Below the pieces are notes generated by a model that worked only from the letters and a program-made list of their open reading frames with translations, made no database searches and had not been told where the DNA came from. A stretch of DNA of 36,548 bases from Solirubrobacterales bacterium (GTDB taxonomy: Bacteria > Actinomycetota > Thermoleophilia > Solirubrobacterales > Solirubrobacteraceae): positions 1 through 36,548 of the forward strand of contig JAFAZV010000386.1 of the NCBI GenBank assembly GCA_019239445.1, in the 5' to 3' direction. The position numbers were made by a program, and so were the translations under genes. Shown piece after piece: positions 7,727 to 16,444 of this stretch. Each line of letters begins with the position of its first letter. The stretch's first letter is position 1.

Positions 7727-9127
7727 GTGAGCACCACGACCGACACCGAGGTCATCTTTGACGGACCAGCGGCGCTCGCGGAGCGAGTGCGCTCGGGTCA
7801 GCTCAGCGCCACGGAGATCGTCGAAGCCTGCCTGCGCCGGATCGAGGCAGGCGACGGGCGGCTGAATGCCTTCCGCGTGACGATGGCCGAAGAGGCCCTT
7901 GCAGCGGCCGCGGCGCAGCCCACCGGACCGCTGGCGGGCGTGCCCTTCGCAGTCAAGGACGACCTGCCGGTGGCGGGGCAGACGACCACGCGCGGGTCGC
8001 GCAGTCACGCTCCGCCGGCCGCGGCCGATGCCGAGGCGATCCGGCGCTTGCGCGCGGCGGGCGCGATCCCGATCGGCATCACCAACGTTCCGGAGCTGAC
8101 CATCTTCCCGTGGACGGCCACCGACGCCAACGGGATAACGCGCAATCCGTGGGACCTGACGCGCACTCCCGGTGGCTCCTCGGGCGGCTCCGCGGCCGCG
8201 GTCGCTGCCGGCCTGGTGCCGTGCGCGACCGGCTCCGACGGCGGCGGCTCGATCCGGATCCCGGCCGCCGCCTGCGGCTTGGTGGGGATGAAGCCGACGC
8301 GCGGCCGGGTCTCGACGATGCCGGCCGGCCCCGGCTGGCTGGGCCTGACCGTCTACGGCGGACTCGCGCGCACGGTGCGCGACAGCGCCCTGATGCTCGA
8401 CGCCATGCAAGGCACGCTCGAGGGGGAGCCGGACGCTGCGCCGCCGTTTGCCGGCCGCTACCTCGAGGCCGCCGCGTCGCCTCCGCCTCCGCTGCGGATC
8501 GCGCTTTCGCGCAAGCTGCCGCCCGGGCAGGTGGGCAAGCTGTCAGACGATCAACGCCAGGCTTGGGAGCGGATGGGCAAACTGCTCGAGGGCCTGGGGC
8601 ACCACGTGAGCGAGCGCGACCCGGCCTACGGCGCGGCGCAGCTGGATTTCCTTCAGATGTGGCTGCGGGGAATCTACGAGGAGTCGCTGAAGGTTCCCGA
8701 CCCGACCCGTTTCGAGTCCTTGACGCGCCAGATGGCGGGGGCGGGCCGGCGCCTCGTCCCGCCCCGGCGGCGCCGTCAGCTGCTGGCCAAGCGCCCTGCC
8801 ACGACCGCACGGCTCCTCGCGCTGTGGGACCACGCCGACGTGCTGTTGACGCCGGGATTGGCCAAGACCGCGATCGCCGCCGAGGGGGCGTATGGCAAGC
8901 CGGCGCCGCGGGCGATCGACGTGGCTGGTCGGTTCACTCCCTACACGGCGGTGTTCAACGTCACGGGACAGCCGGCGATCACGCTCCCGGCCGGGTTCGG
9001 CGCGGACGGGCTGCCACTCAGCGTGCAGCTGGTGGGCCGACCGGGCGCGGAGGACCTGCTGTACTCGCTTGCTGGTCAGATCGAGGCAGCTCAGCCGTGG
9101 GCGGCTCGGCGCCCGCCGGCGACGTAG
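7727..9127 (+). CDS. Amidase signature family hydrolase
   Basis: The 466-residue enzyme hydrolyses amide bonds. It carries the amidase-signature Ser-cisSer-Lys triad: Lys77 in FAVKDD, cis-Ser151 in GGSSGGSAAA and nucleophile Ser175 in GSDGGGSIRIPA. The 24-residue spacing between the two serines matches the family. Length is typical for stand-alone members (450-500). The GTG at 7727 starts 13 bases after the esterase stop. GatA is an alternative family member, but the gatB and gatC partners are absent here, and the C-terminus resembles generic bacterial amidases. The substrate is unknown; pairing with an esterase suggests breakdown of ester or amide compounds, which is inference. Confidence 0.92.
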   Translation: MSTTTDTEVIFDGPAALAERVRSGQLSATEIVEACLRRIEAGDGRLNAFRVTMAEEALAAAAAQPTGPLAGVPFAVKDDLPVAGQTTTRGSRSHAPPAAADAEAIRRLRAAGAIPIGITNVPELTIFPWTATDANGITRNPWDLTRTPGGSSGGSAAAVAAGLVPCATGSDGGGSIRIPAAACGLVGMKPTRGRVSTMPAGPGWLGLTVYGGLARTVRDSALMLDAMQGTLEGEPDAAPPFAGRYLEAAASPPPPLRIALSRKLPPGQVGKLSDDQRQAWERMGKLLEGLGHHVSERDPAYGAAQLDFLQMWLRGIYEESLKVPDPTRFESLTRQMAGAGRRLVPPRRRRQLLAKRPATTARLLALWDHADVLLTPGLAKTAIAAEGAYGKPAPRAIDVAGRFTPYTAVFNVTGQPAITLPAGFGADGLPLSVQLVGRPGAEDLLYSLAGQIEAAQPWAARRPPAT

Positions 9128-9139
9128 CCCCGCCCGCGA

Positions 9140-9439
9140 TCAGCCGTCGACCTTGTCGCGCTTGGGACCCTCCGAGGGCTCGGCCTCGGGATCCTCGTCC
9201 GGATGCGGCTCGCTTGTGCTGCGGGCGCCGGTCGGTGGGTGCGGCTGCTCGCCGAATGGGGCGCCATCGGGATCGACCGGATCGCGCGGGTCCTCACGGC
9301 GCTCGTATGGGTCTGGCCACTCGGTCGGATCGGGATCGCCAACGGGGTTGTTCAGGGCGTGATGAGGATCGGGATCCCGTGAGCGATCGCCGGGGTCCTT
9401 GCCCGGCGGCTCCGGGAAGCCCGTCGGCACCTCGGTCAT
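9140..9439 (-). CDS. Small Pro/Asp-rich hydrophilic protein, function unknown
   Basis: The 99-residue product is dominated by Asp, Pro, Glu and Arg (for example GDPDPTEWPDPYERREDPRD) and has no hydrophobic segment, so it is predicted to be disordered and cytoplasmic. The ATG at 9439 is preceded by a good Shine-Dalgarno (GGGAG, 5 bases upstream of the start), which supports this start over longer open-frame versions reaching 9742. It converges on the amidase (12-base gap) and is divergent from the gene at 9577. Composition resembles desiccation- or stress-related disordered proteins, but no family is recognised. Confidence 0.65.
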   Translation of the reverse strand: MTEVPTGFPEPPGKDPGDRSRDPDPHHALNNPVGDPDPTEWPDPYERREDPRDPVDPDGAPFGEQPHPPTGARSTSEPHPDEDPEAEPSEGPKRDKVDG

Positions 9440-9472
9440 GGTTGCTCCCTTCGCATGGTCTGCCAGCGAGGG

Positions 9473-9514
9473 TTGCCGGGCGCCGGTGTCGGCAAACACG
9501 GGCAGCGAATGCCC
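9473..9514. other. Two small inverted repeats in the divergent 9439/9577 intergenic region
   Basis: TTGCCG (9473-9478) pairs with CGGCAA (9490-9495), and GGGCA (9500-9504) pairs with TGCCC (9510-9514) around GCGAA. They occupy the 137-base gap between two divergent genes and could be operator or leader structures. No convincing -35/-10 pair was found; TAGGGT at 9535-9540 is a weak -10 candidate for the plus-strand gene. Confidence 0.3.
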
Positions 9515-9576
9515 ACTGGCGCGAAAGCAGCAGGTAGGGTGCGGGTCAGCGCGCGTCCCAGCACAAGGAGGCAGAC

Positions 9577-9969
9577 ATGCCACAGGCCAGAAGTGGAGGC
9601 TCCAGCTCGAGCTCCGGCGCGGGCGGCACATCCAGGCGGCGTTCCTCCGCGGGCTCCGCGCGCGGCGCCGGTGCGCGAACGTCGAGCCGGGCGGACTCCG
9701 CATCAAGCGCGTCGTCCGATGAGCGCTTCGAGGCCGCGGCACAGCGGCTGCGCAAGCTGAACGAACGAGTGATCGAGGCCAGCCGGGGAGCCGGCGAGGG
9801 CGTGCTCTCGAGCTACGAGAAGGCGCTGAAGACGATGGCGGCCGCGATCGAGCGAGGACCCGGGCGCAGCGACGTCGAGTGGATCTCGCAACTCGCCACG
9901 ACCCAGGCGAAGTTCATTCGCGACGTCACCGAGGCGTGGGCCTCGGCGACGCGCAACATGATGAAGTAA
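9577..9969 (+). CDS. Small protein: disordered Ser/Arg/Gly N-terminus plus phasin-like helical domain
   Basis: The 130-residue product begins with about 48 residues of Ser, Gly, Arg and Ala (low complexity, basic), followed by an amphipathic helical part (about 49-130) with sequences such as FEAAAQRLRKLNERVIEAS and TTQAKFIRDVTEAWASATRN. The helical half resembles phasin or phasin-like granule-associated proteins in pattern, but this is a weak match. A basic tail plus helix could alternatively bind DNA. AAGGAGG lies 6 bases before the ATG, giving a firm start. No polyhydroxyalkanoate genes are nearby, so a granule role is not supported by context. Confidence 0.75.
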   Translation: MPQARSGGSSSSSGAGGTSRRRSSAGSARGAGARTSSRADSASSASSDERFEAAAQRLRKLNERVIEASRGAGEGVLSSYEKALKTMAAAIERGPGRSDVEWISQLATTQAKFIRDVTEAWASATRNMMK

Positions 9970-10003
9970 CGCCTACGAGGCCGTTTCATGGCACGATGCC
10001 GCG

Positions 10004-11509
10004 GTGCCGATCAGCGCCGCACTCACCGTCGTCGCCCTCGCCGTGACGCTCGCCTCGACCGCCGTTGCCGGTTCGATCGGCAAGGTCCTGGCGCCCGGAC
10101 GCCCCGTCGCGGCGGCAGCGGGAAGGCCGATCACGATCGCCAGCAAGCCAACCGGGGCGCCGATCCCGGCCGGGTTCGTGGGGCTCTCGGTGGAGTACCG
10201 CTCACTCGAGGCCTACGCCGGCGGCAACCCCCAGGCGATCAACCCGTTGTTCGTCCAACTGCTGCGCAACCTGGCGCCGGGTCAGAACTTCGAGCTGCGC
10301 GTCGGGGGCGACAGCACCGACCAGACGTGGGCGCCGTACGGGCACAAGCGCCGCCCGGACGGCGTGCGCTTCGACGTCACCCCGCGCTGGCTGGCGGTCC
10401 TGCATTCCCTAACGAGCGCGCTCTCGGCGCGCGTGATCATCGGGATCGACCTTAGAGCCGGCAACACCGCTCTCGCCGCGGCGGAAGCCCGTGCCCTCAC
10501 GAACGCGGTGGGTCGGCAACGAGTCGAAGCGCTCGAGATCGGCAACGAGCCCGAGCTCTACGGATCGTTCGCGTGGTACGTCCTGCACGGCCAGAAGTTC
10601 TTCAACCGCCCGCCGAATTACGACTTCAGCGCTTTCTTGAGTGATTTCAGCCGGTTCGCGCGGGCGCTTCCGGGGCAGCCGCTGGCTGGACCGAGCACCG
10701 GCGACGTGGATTGGATGACGAACCTCGACCGCTTCTTGCGTGCCGAGCCGCGCGTACAGGTTGCGACGCTGCACCGCTATCCGCTCAAGCGCTGCATGCC
10801 GTCCGTCCACCTGACCGCTGGGCAGCTGCTGGCGGAATCGTCCTCGCGAGGCCTGGCCGACCTGATCGGCGGCTACGCGCGCGTCGCGCACGCCCACCAC
10901 GTTCCGCTGCGACTCGACGAGACGGGCACGATCTCGTGCGGCGGCCAGACGGGCCTCGATGACACCTTCGCGACCTCGTTGTGGGCGCTCGACACGATGT
11001 TCGAGTTGGCGCGGGCCGGCGTGGATGGCGTCAACGTCCATTCGCTCCCGCGGCTGACCAACCACCTGTTCAGCTTCACTCAATCGCACGGCAAATGGAT
11101 CGCGAAGGTGAGCCCGATCTATTACGGGCTGGCCGCGTTCGCGCAGGCAGCTCCGCCGGGAGCCCGCCTGCTGTCCGTCTCGGGTGCGCCGAGCGGCGTC
11201 AAGATGTGGGCCACGCGCTCGAGCGACGGGCAGGTTCGCGTCGTGCTGATCAACAAGCAGACCGCGCACGGGGCAACGATGTCGCTCCGCGTTCCGGCCG
11301 CCGGCTCGGGGCTGGTCGAGCGGCTGCGCGCCCCAAGCATCCGCTCCAAGCAGGACGTGACGCTCGGCGGCGTGAGCTTCAGCGGGCAAGCCGCTACCGG
11401 CACGGTCACCGGCGGCGCCCGGCCCGAGCTCGTCGCCCCACGCGGCGGCCGCTATTCGGTCACCGTCCCGGCCGGCAGCGCCGCGGTCATCACCTTCGCG
11501 GGGCACTGA
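10004..11509 (+). CDS. Exported glycoside hydrolase, GH79-like (beta-glucuronidase/heparanase type)
   Basis: The 501-residue protein has a signal peptide (hydrophobic about 4-23) and a TIM-barrel glycosidase body. Acid/base Glu182 lies in EIGNEPELYG and the probable nucleophile is Glu306 in RLDETGT, the pattern of clan GH-A family 79. A C-terminal beta domain (about 385-501, ending VTVPAGSAAVITFAGH) resembles the GH79 C-terminal module. GH79 enzymes release uronic acid or 4-O-methyl-glucuronate from glycans such as arabinogalactan and heparan sulfate. The GTG at 10004 is 34 bases after the previous stop and has no strong Shine-Dalgarno. No polysaccharide-utilisation neighbours are seen. GH39 or GH44 are less likely alternatives. 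Confidence 0.82.
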   Translation: MPISAALTVVALAVTLASTAVAGSIGKVLAPGRPVAAAAGRPITIASKPTGAPIPAGFVGLSVEYRSLEAYAGGNPQAINPLFVQLLRNLAPGQNFELRVGGDSTDQTWAPYGHKRRPDGVRFDVTPRWLAVLHSLTSALSARVIIGIDLRAGNTALAAAEARALTNAVGRQRVEALEIGNEPELYGSFAWYVLHGQKFFNRPPNYDFSAFLSDFSRFARALPGQPLAGPSTGDVDWMTNLDRFLRAEPRVQVATLHRYPLKRCMPSVHLTAGQLLAESSSRGLADLIGGYARVAHAHHVPLRLDETGTISCGGQTGLDDTFATSLWALDTMFELARAGVDGVNVHSLPRLTNHLFSFTQSHGKWIAKVSPIYYGLAAFAQAAPPGARLLSVSGAPSGVKMWATRSSDGQVRVVLINKQTAHGATMSLRVPAAGSGLVERLRAPSIRSKQDVTLGGVSFSGQAATGTVTGGARPELVAPRGGRYSVTVPAGSAAVITFAGH

Positions 11510-11635
11510 ATTCCTCCGCTGGTCGGTGAGGCGGAGCTCTGGAAGCCGGCGCTCGGCAGCGTAGTGCCCGCGGGAAGCGGCCGGATCGACATCGCCTCGC
11601 CAATCAGGCTGTACGCTGAGTTTGGACGCCGGCTC

Positions 11636-12871
11636 ATGACCCTGACGGACGACGCGGCGAACTCCGGACCAGGCGGCGCCGACGCGGCGCGCGAGCGACT
11701 CTTGTCCGCGCCGCGCCAGATTCTCGACGGGCTGCCGGACGCGGTGGTGGCAAGCGCGCGCGATGGACAGATCGTGTTCGTGAACGCGGTGGCCGAGGAG
11801 CTGTTCGGTTACCGGCGCGAGGAGCTGCTGGGACGTCACGTGGAGATGCTCTGGCCCATGCGAGAGCGCGCGCGCTACACGCGCAACATCGAGCTCTACT
11901 TCGCCACCGAGCATCCGCTCCGGTTCTCGGCCGAGGCCTGGGGGCTCAGGCGCGACGGCTCCGAGTTCGCGGGGGAGATGAGCTGGGGCATCGTGCGAAC
12001 CGCCGCCGGGCCGCTGCTGCTCGCCGTCGGTCGCGACATTTCCGAGCGGCGCACGGCGGAAGCGCGCGTACGGGCCCTGGCGAGGATGGGCGAGCGAGCT
12101 CTCGCCGGAGCCGACGCGGCGGTGCTCGCCGCGGAGGCAGCGCAGCTGGTGCTCGCGGTGCTGCCGGTCAGCGGCGCCGACGTACGGCTTGCCGACGGCT
12201 CCGTGCTGGCTCGCGTCGGCCGGATGGTGACGCCGAGCCTGACCGTGCCGATCGGCGCCGGCGATGAGCTGCGACTCGCCACCGAGTCCGATCTGCGCGA
12301 GGAGGAGCAGAGACTCACGCGCTCGATCGCCGACATCCTCGCCACCGCGCTGACGCGTCAGCGCAACGAGGAACGGATGCGCCACGACGCGCTGCACGAC
12401 CCGCTGACCGGGTTGGCCAACCGCACGTTGCTCCGCGATCGACTCGAGCATGCGCTCGCACGCACCCAGCGCGAAGGCGGTCGCACCGGTGTGCTGTTCA
12501 TCGACCTCGACAGCTTCAAGCAGGTCAACGACGCTCACGGGCACGCCGCGGGCGACGCTGTGCTCGTCGAGCTGGCCGGGCGGCTGCGTCGCGCCGTGCG
12601 CCCCTCGGACACCGTGGCCAGGCTCGGTGGAGATGAGTTCGTCGTAGTCTGCGAGCAGGTGGACGAGACAGCCGCACTTGCCCTCGGCCGGCGCTTACGC
12701 GCGCAGCTCGCGGTGGCGGTAAACGTCGGTGGGCGGGATCACGCGCTCTCGGCAAGTTTCGGCATCGCGCTCGGCGACGTGGATCCGGATGCGATCCTGA
12801 GCCGCGCCGACGCCGCGCTGTACCGCGCCAAGCAGGCGGGAGGCGGCCGCGTCGAGCTCGGCTCGAGCTGA
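11636..12871 (+). CDS. PAS-GGDEF diguanylate cyclase
   Basis: The 411-residue protein would make cyclic di-GMP in the cytoplasm. A PAS sensor (about 25-140, with ILDGLPDAVVASARDGQIVF) is followed by a degenerate GAF-like region (about 150-235) and a GGDEF domain (about 245-405). The catalytic GGDEF is intact (331-335), and an inhibitory I-site RPSD (322-325) sits exactly five residues before it, so product feedback inhibition is expected. There is no EAL or HD-GYP domain. The ATG at 11636 is preferred; an in-frame GTG at 11564 would add 24 unrelated residues. The epimerase gene follows 12 bases after the stop, so they may be cotranscribed. No transmembrane segment is present. Confidence 0.93.
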   Translation: MTLTDDAANSGPGGADAARERLLSAPRQILDGLPDAVVASARDGQIVFVNAVAEELFGYRREELLGRHVEMLWPMRERARYTRNIELYFATEHPLRFSAEAWGLRRDGSEFAGEMSWGIVRTAAGPLLLAVGRDISERRTAEARVRALARMGERALAGADAAVLAAEAAQLVLAVLPVSGADVRLADGSVLARVGRMVTPSLTVPIGAGDELRLATESDLREEEQRLTRSIADILATALTRQRNEERMRHDALHDPLTGLANRTLLRDRLEHALARTQREGGRTGVLFIDLDSFKQVNDAHGHAAGDAVLVELAGRLRRAVRPSDTVARLGGDEFVVVCEQVDETAALALGRRLRAQLAVAVNVGGRDHALSASFGIALGDVDPDAILSRADAALYRAKQAGGGRVELGSS

Positions 12872-12883
12872 GGCCTGCCACGC

Positions 12884-13861
12884 ATGGCAAACGCGTTCGT
12901 GACCGGCGGTTCGGGCTTCATTGGCGGCCGGCTGATCGAGCGGCTGCGCGCGGAAGGGCACGCCGTACGCGCGCTGGCGCGCTCGACGTCCGCCGCGGAG
13001 CGCATCCGCGCCCGTGGCGGGGAGCCGGTACCGGGCGACCTGGCCGACGTGGCCGCGCTGCGGGCCGGCGCCACCGGGTGCGAGGTGGCTTTCCACGCCG
13101 CGGCGACTCTCGGCGATTGGGGGCGGCGGGAGGAGTTCGAGCGCGGCAACGTGAACGGGACCGCGAACGCGCTCCGCGCGTGCGCCGAGGCCGGCGTCAG
13201 CCGGTTCGTGCACGTTGGCACCGAAGCGGCGCTCCTCGCCGGTGCGCCCCTGGTGAACGTCGATGAGTCGGCGCCGCTGCGCCCCGATTCGCCGGCGCTC
13301 TACAGCGCGACCAAGGCGCGCGCCGAGCAGCTCGTGCTGGCGGCGCATCGCGACGGCTTCTCGACCGTCGTGGTGCGTCCCCGGTTCGTGTGGGGCCGCG
13401 GCGACACAACGCTGCTGCCGACGATGACTGAGCTCGCACGATCGGGCCGCTTCGCATGGATCGGCGGGGGTGAGCATCGCACCTCGACCACCCACGTCGA
13501 CAACGCGGTCGCGGGATTATTGCTGGGCGCCTCTCGCGGAGCGGGCGGCAACGCCTACTTCGTCACCGACGGTGAGCCTGTCGTGTTCCGCGACTTCGTC
13601 AGCCAGCTGCTCGCGACGCAGGGCGTGCCGGTGCCCATGCGCAGCATCCCCGACTCTCTCGCGCGCGGCCTCGCGCTCGCCGGAGAGGGGGTCTGGTCCG
13701 CGCTGCGGCTGCCCGGGCGCCCGCCGCTGACCCGCTTCGCATACTGGGTCTCCTCGCAGGAGTGCACGATACGGATCGACAAAGCGACCTCGCAGCTCGG
13801 GTACCGCCCGGTGCGGACGATCGACGAGGGGTTGGACGAGCTGCACGCCGAGGCCTCCTGA
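12884..13861 (+). CDS. NAD-dependent epimerase/dehydratase, 3-beta-HSD-like extended SDR
   Basis: The 325-residue extended short-chain dehydrogenase has the Rossmann motif TGGSGFIGG (7-15), a catalytic YSATK (Tyr140, Lys144) and Thr113 in the serine position. The sequence around VVRPRFVWGRGDTTLLP is typical of the 3-beta-hydroxysteroid dehydrogenase/isomerase-like branch rather than of UDP-glucose epimerases. The enzyme would oxidise or reduce a hydroxyl of a sterol, a sugar or a similar substrate with NAD(P). The ATG at 12884 starts 12 bases after the GGDEF stop. The actual substrate is not inferable from context. Confidence 0.9.
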   Translation: MANAFVTGGSGFIGGRLIERLRAEGHAVRALARSTSAAERIRARGGEPVPGDLADVAALRAGATGCEVAFHAAATLGDWGRREEFERGNVNGTANALRACAEAGVSRFVHVGTEAALLAGAPLVNVDESAPLRPDSPALYSATKARAEQLVLAAHRDGFSTVVVRPRFVWGRGDTTLLPTMTELARSGRFAWIGGGEHRTSTTHVDNAVAGLLLGASRGAGGNAYFVTDGEPVVFRDFVSQLLATQGVPVPMRSIPDSLARGLALAGEGVWSALRLPGRPPLTRFAYWVSSQECTIRIDKATSQLGYRPVRTIDEGLDELHAEAS

Positions 13862-13918
13862 GGCGCCGCGGCGCCCGGCGACCGGCCGGGCCCTGGGTCA
13901 GCCAGATTGGGCGCGGGG

Positions 13919-14713
13919 CTAGCGGCCGTGCCAGCGCGGCGGGCGCTTGTCTAGGAACGCGCTCATGCCCTCCTGAGCGTCCGCGGCGAGCGCGTTATCG
14001 GTCATCACCGCGGTGCAGTGCTCGTAGGCACCGCGCTCGGGACGATCCACCTGGTCGTAGAACGCGCGCTTGCCGGTGGCGACGGTGTACGAGCTCGAGC
14101 GGGAGATCGTCGCCACCAGCCCGCTCACGGCCGCGTCGAGTTCGTCAGCCGGCACGACCCGGTTCACGAGTCCCCAGTCGAGCGCGGTGCGAGCGTCGAT
14201 CGGCTCGCCGGTAAGCAGCATCTCCATCGCCCGCTTGCGTCCCACGGCACGCGACACCGGAACCATCGGGGTGGAGCAGAACAGGCCGATCTTGACTCCG
14301 GGCGTGGCGAAGCGGGCGCTGTCGGCGGCGACGGCCAGGTCGCAGGCGGCCACGAGCTGGCAGCCGGCGGCGGTGGCGATGCCGTGGACTTTGGCGATAA
14401 CCGGCTGCGGGAGCTCGTGAATCGTCTCCATCATCGCGGTGCAGGTCTCGAACAGCTCGCGCAGGAACGACTCCTCGCGGCCGATCATCTCGGCCAGGTC
14501 GTGCCCGGCCGAGAACGCCGGTCCGGCTCCCTCGATCACGACGACACGCTGACTCACCTGATCCGCGCAGTCGCGCAAGGCCTGCGTCAGCTCGCCCATG
14601 AGCTCGAGCGAGAGCGCGTTTCGCCGCTCGGGCCGATCGAGCGTGATCCTCGTCGCGCTGCCGTCCGTGCGGACGAGCAGGTTCCGGTATGCCGTCTCCG
14701 ACAGCTGGCTCAC
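13919..14713 (-). CDS. Crotonase-family protein, ECHDC3-like, lacking hydratase glutamates
   Basis: The 264-residue protein has the crotonase fold: oxyanion-hole segment PAFSAGHDL (66-73) and [18 protein letters not shown] (110-127). By alignment from memory with rat enoyl-CoA hydratase, Glu144 corresponds to Gln119 and Glu164 to Gly139, so classic hydration chemistry is unlikely. The pattern [15 protein letters not shown] (135-149) matches the ECHDC3 subgroup, whose activity is poorly defined. The GTG at 14713 follows the flavin oxidoreductase by 45 bases, in the same direction, so they form an operon. It may act as a thioesterase, isomerase or CoA-binding accessory protein. Confidence 0.88.
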   Translation of the reverse strand: MSQLSETAYRNLLVRTDGSATRITLDRPERRNALSLELMGELTQALRDCADQVSQRVVVIEGAGPAFSAGHDLAEMIGREESFLRELFETCTAMMETIHELPQPVIAKVHGIATAAGCQLVAACDLAVAADSARFATPGVKIGLFCSTPMVPVSRAVGRKRAMEMLLTGEPIDARTALDWGLVNRVVPADELDAAVSGLVATISRSSSYTVATGKRAFYDQVDRPERGAYEHCTAVMTDNALAADAQEGMSAFLDKRPPRWHGR

Positions 14714-14758
14714 AGCGTCGCTCAGCCTAGCGCCCGTGCATGCCGCGCGCCAGCGAGA

Positions 14759-16168
14759 TCAGTTGAGCAGGCCGAGAACCTGCTCGCGCGACGGGCCGGG
14801 CAGGGGAACGCGTCCGCGTCCCTGCGCCACCTCGAGGACCCGCTCCACCACCGCCGAGCTGGCGAGCGCCTCGTTGAGCGGGGTGATGCAGCACCGCGAG
14901 TCGAGGAACATCCGGAACAGGTCAGGATCGTGCGGCATCGCCGTGAGCAGAGCCGCGCGCAGCGCGCTCGGAGAGGCGTCGGCGTGCTGCCCGTTGGTGC
15001 CGTTGCGGGCCGCTTCGAGTTGCCGCAGACCGTCGCGATTTTCATCGACGGTCTCGCGATACCACGGCGTCAGCTGCTCTTCGGTCACGGCATCCCACCT
15101 CTGCGCGAACTCATACGGTTGATCCACGTGCTTCCGGACAACGTCCCGGAGCATCTCGGCATGACGCAGACCGAATGACATGCCGCGCCCGAGCGAAGGG
15201 TTCGTACATGCCCACGCGTCGGCCAGTGGCACGATGCCGGTCGCCACCGGTCGTCCGTCCACCACCATCCGGCGGTAGCGGTCGATCACGCCGCCCATCG
15301 CCAGCACCCGGGTGATCGGCTCGCCCTCGAGCCAGTGCGCCTGTAGCGGACAGGCCGCCACCACGGAGCTCCACCCGCGCACGTGACGCAGGCCCTTGAG
15401 CGCCTGATCACCACGCGAGATCGGCACCGTCACCGACCACGTCCCGCTGTCCCCCGGCAGCGTGACGACGCCGAACGTGCCGAATGACGCGAAGATCGGA
15501 GCTCGCAGTGCGGGTAAGCGTCCGTCGGACGAGCGGAAGAACCGGGAGTAGTAGATGAAGCCGGAGTCCGCCGCCTCCTCGTGCATCGGCGGCGCACCCG
15601 CGGCGCACAGCCAGCGCGGCAAATTTGAGCGCCTTCCCATGGCATCGACCACCAGGTCGGCGGCGAGCTCCTGGCCGGAGCGTAAACGCACGCCCGTCAC
15701 GTGAACCTCGCCGTCCCGCCACTGCGTCGTCAGCCCCTCCACGACGACGCCTCGTCGCATCTCGAGCCCGGGCTCGCTTTGCGCCGCTTGCCCGAGCACG
15801 TGCTCTAGCACGGGCCGGCGAGCGGTCGTGGTCACAAATCGCTCGTCGCCAGGCCGCGGCGCCCGATCGACAATCGAGGGCGGCATCATGCACAACGCGT
15901 CGAACCGTGTCCCACCCGAGGCTTCGAGTGCGGCGCCGACGTCGGGCAGCGCCGCCTTCAGGACCGCCCAGCCGCCGGGCTGCAGGTAATGCGGCTGGCG
16001 GAACTGCTTGACGCCCTCGCGCGACCACTCGTCCCATGCACCCGCCGCTGACTGCGGTACCGGCCCGTTATCGCGCTCGAGCACCGTGACGTTGTGGCCG
16101 TCGCGGGCCAGCATCATCGCGCCGGCGAGTCCGCACACGCCACCGCCAATCATCACGATCTTCGTCAT
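14759..16168 (-). CDS. FAD-dependent oxidoreductase/monooxygenase (geranylgeranyl-reductase/halogenase-like fold)
   Basis: The 469-residue flavoprotein begins with a textbook dinucleotide-binding motif, VMIGGGVCGLAGAMMLARDG, and ERD at the end of the second strand. The second FAD motif is atypical: where PHBH-type enzymes have GDAAH, this has PLADAWACTNPSLGRGMS (around residue 320-337), closer to geranylgeranyl reductase or flavin halogenase proteins. No halogenase WxWxIP motif was found. The ATG at 16168 lies 22 bases after the zinc-ribbon gene, and the crotonase follows. The substrate is unknown; hydrophobic or CoA-linked compounds would fit the partner crotonase, as inference. Confidence 0.83.
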   Translation of the reverse strand: MTKIVMIGGGVCGLAGAMMLARDGHNVTVLERDNGPVPQSAAGAWDEWSREGVKQFRQPHYLQPGGWAVLKAALPDVGAALEASGGTRFDALCMMPPSIVDRAPRPGDERFVTTTARRPVLEHVLGQAAQSEPGLEMRRGVVVEGLTTQWRDGEVHVTGVRLRSGQELAADLVVDAMGRRSNLPRWLCAAGAPPMHEEAADSGFIYYSRFFRSSDGRLPALRAPIFASFGTFGVVTLPGDSGTWSVTVPISRGDQALKGLRHVRGWSSVVAACPLQAHWLEGEPITRVLAMGGVIDRYRRMVVDGRPVATGIVPLADAWACTNPSLGRGMSFGLRHAEMLRDVVRKHVDQPYEFAQRWDAVTEEQLTPWYRETVDENRDGLRQLEAARNGTNGQHADASPSALRAALLTAMPHDPDLFRMFLDSRCCITPLNEALASSAVVERVLEVAQGRGRVPLPGPSREQVLGLLN

Positions 16169-16190
16169 GACTCGCCCCCGCGCCGTGCGC

Positions 16191-16385
16191 TCAGCGCGCC
16201 AGCGAGACCGGTGCCAGCGGGCGTGCGGCTGCCGGGGCGGCTGCCAACCGCTCGAGCTCTTCGCTCAACGCACGTTCGTGCGCGTTCGCCGTGGGCAGAA
16301 GCGTGCTCTCGCCGCAGCTTGGGCAGGCGCCGGAGTCGCCGTCGAATGAATATCGGTAACCACAAAAACAAGCCACATCAGCCAT
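16191..16385 (-). CDS. Small CxC/CxxC zinc-ribbon protein
   Basis: The 64-residue peptide has four cysteines as C6-x-C8 and C21-x2-C24 (ACFCGYRY and ACPSCGES), a rubredoxin- or zinc-ribbon-like arrangement that could bind Zn or Fe. After that come a helix and an Ala/Pro-rich tail. The ATG at 16385 is chosen because a strong AGGAGG lies 8 bases upstream; an in-frame TTG at 16391 would be only 2 bases from it. It is the first gene of a three-gene minus-strand operon with the flavin oxidoreductase (22-base gap) and the crotonase. If it binds iron it might serve as an electron carrier for the flavoprotein; this is inference. Confidence 0.75.
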   Translation of the reverse strand: MADVACFCGYRYSFDGDSGACPSCGESTLLPTANAHERALSEELERLAAAPAAARPLAPVSLAR

Positions 16386-16444
16386 TTCCAAAACCTCCTA
16401 CGAATTGCCAAACGAGAAGGTAAGGAGCGGCAAGGGCGGTTCCC

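Noticed and set aside
7013-8410. 465-codon minus-strand open frame
   Set aside because: Antisense across the esterase and amidase; spans two real genes and has no domain.
10409-12544. 711-codon minus-strand open frame
   Set aside because: Crosses the GH79 and GGDEF genes on the opposite strand; shadow of high GC third positions.
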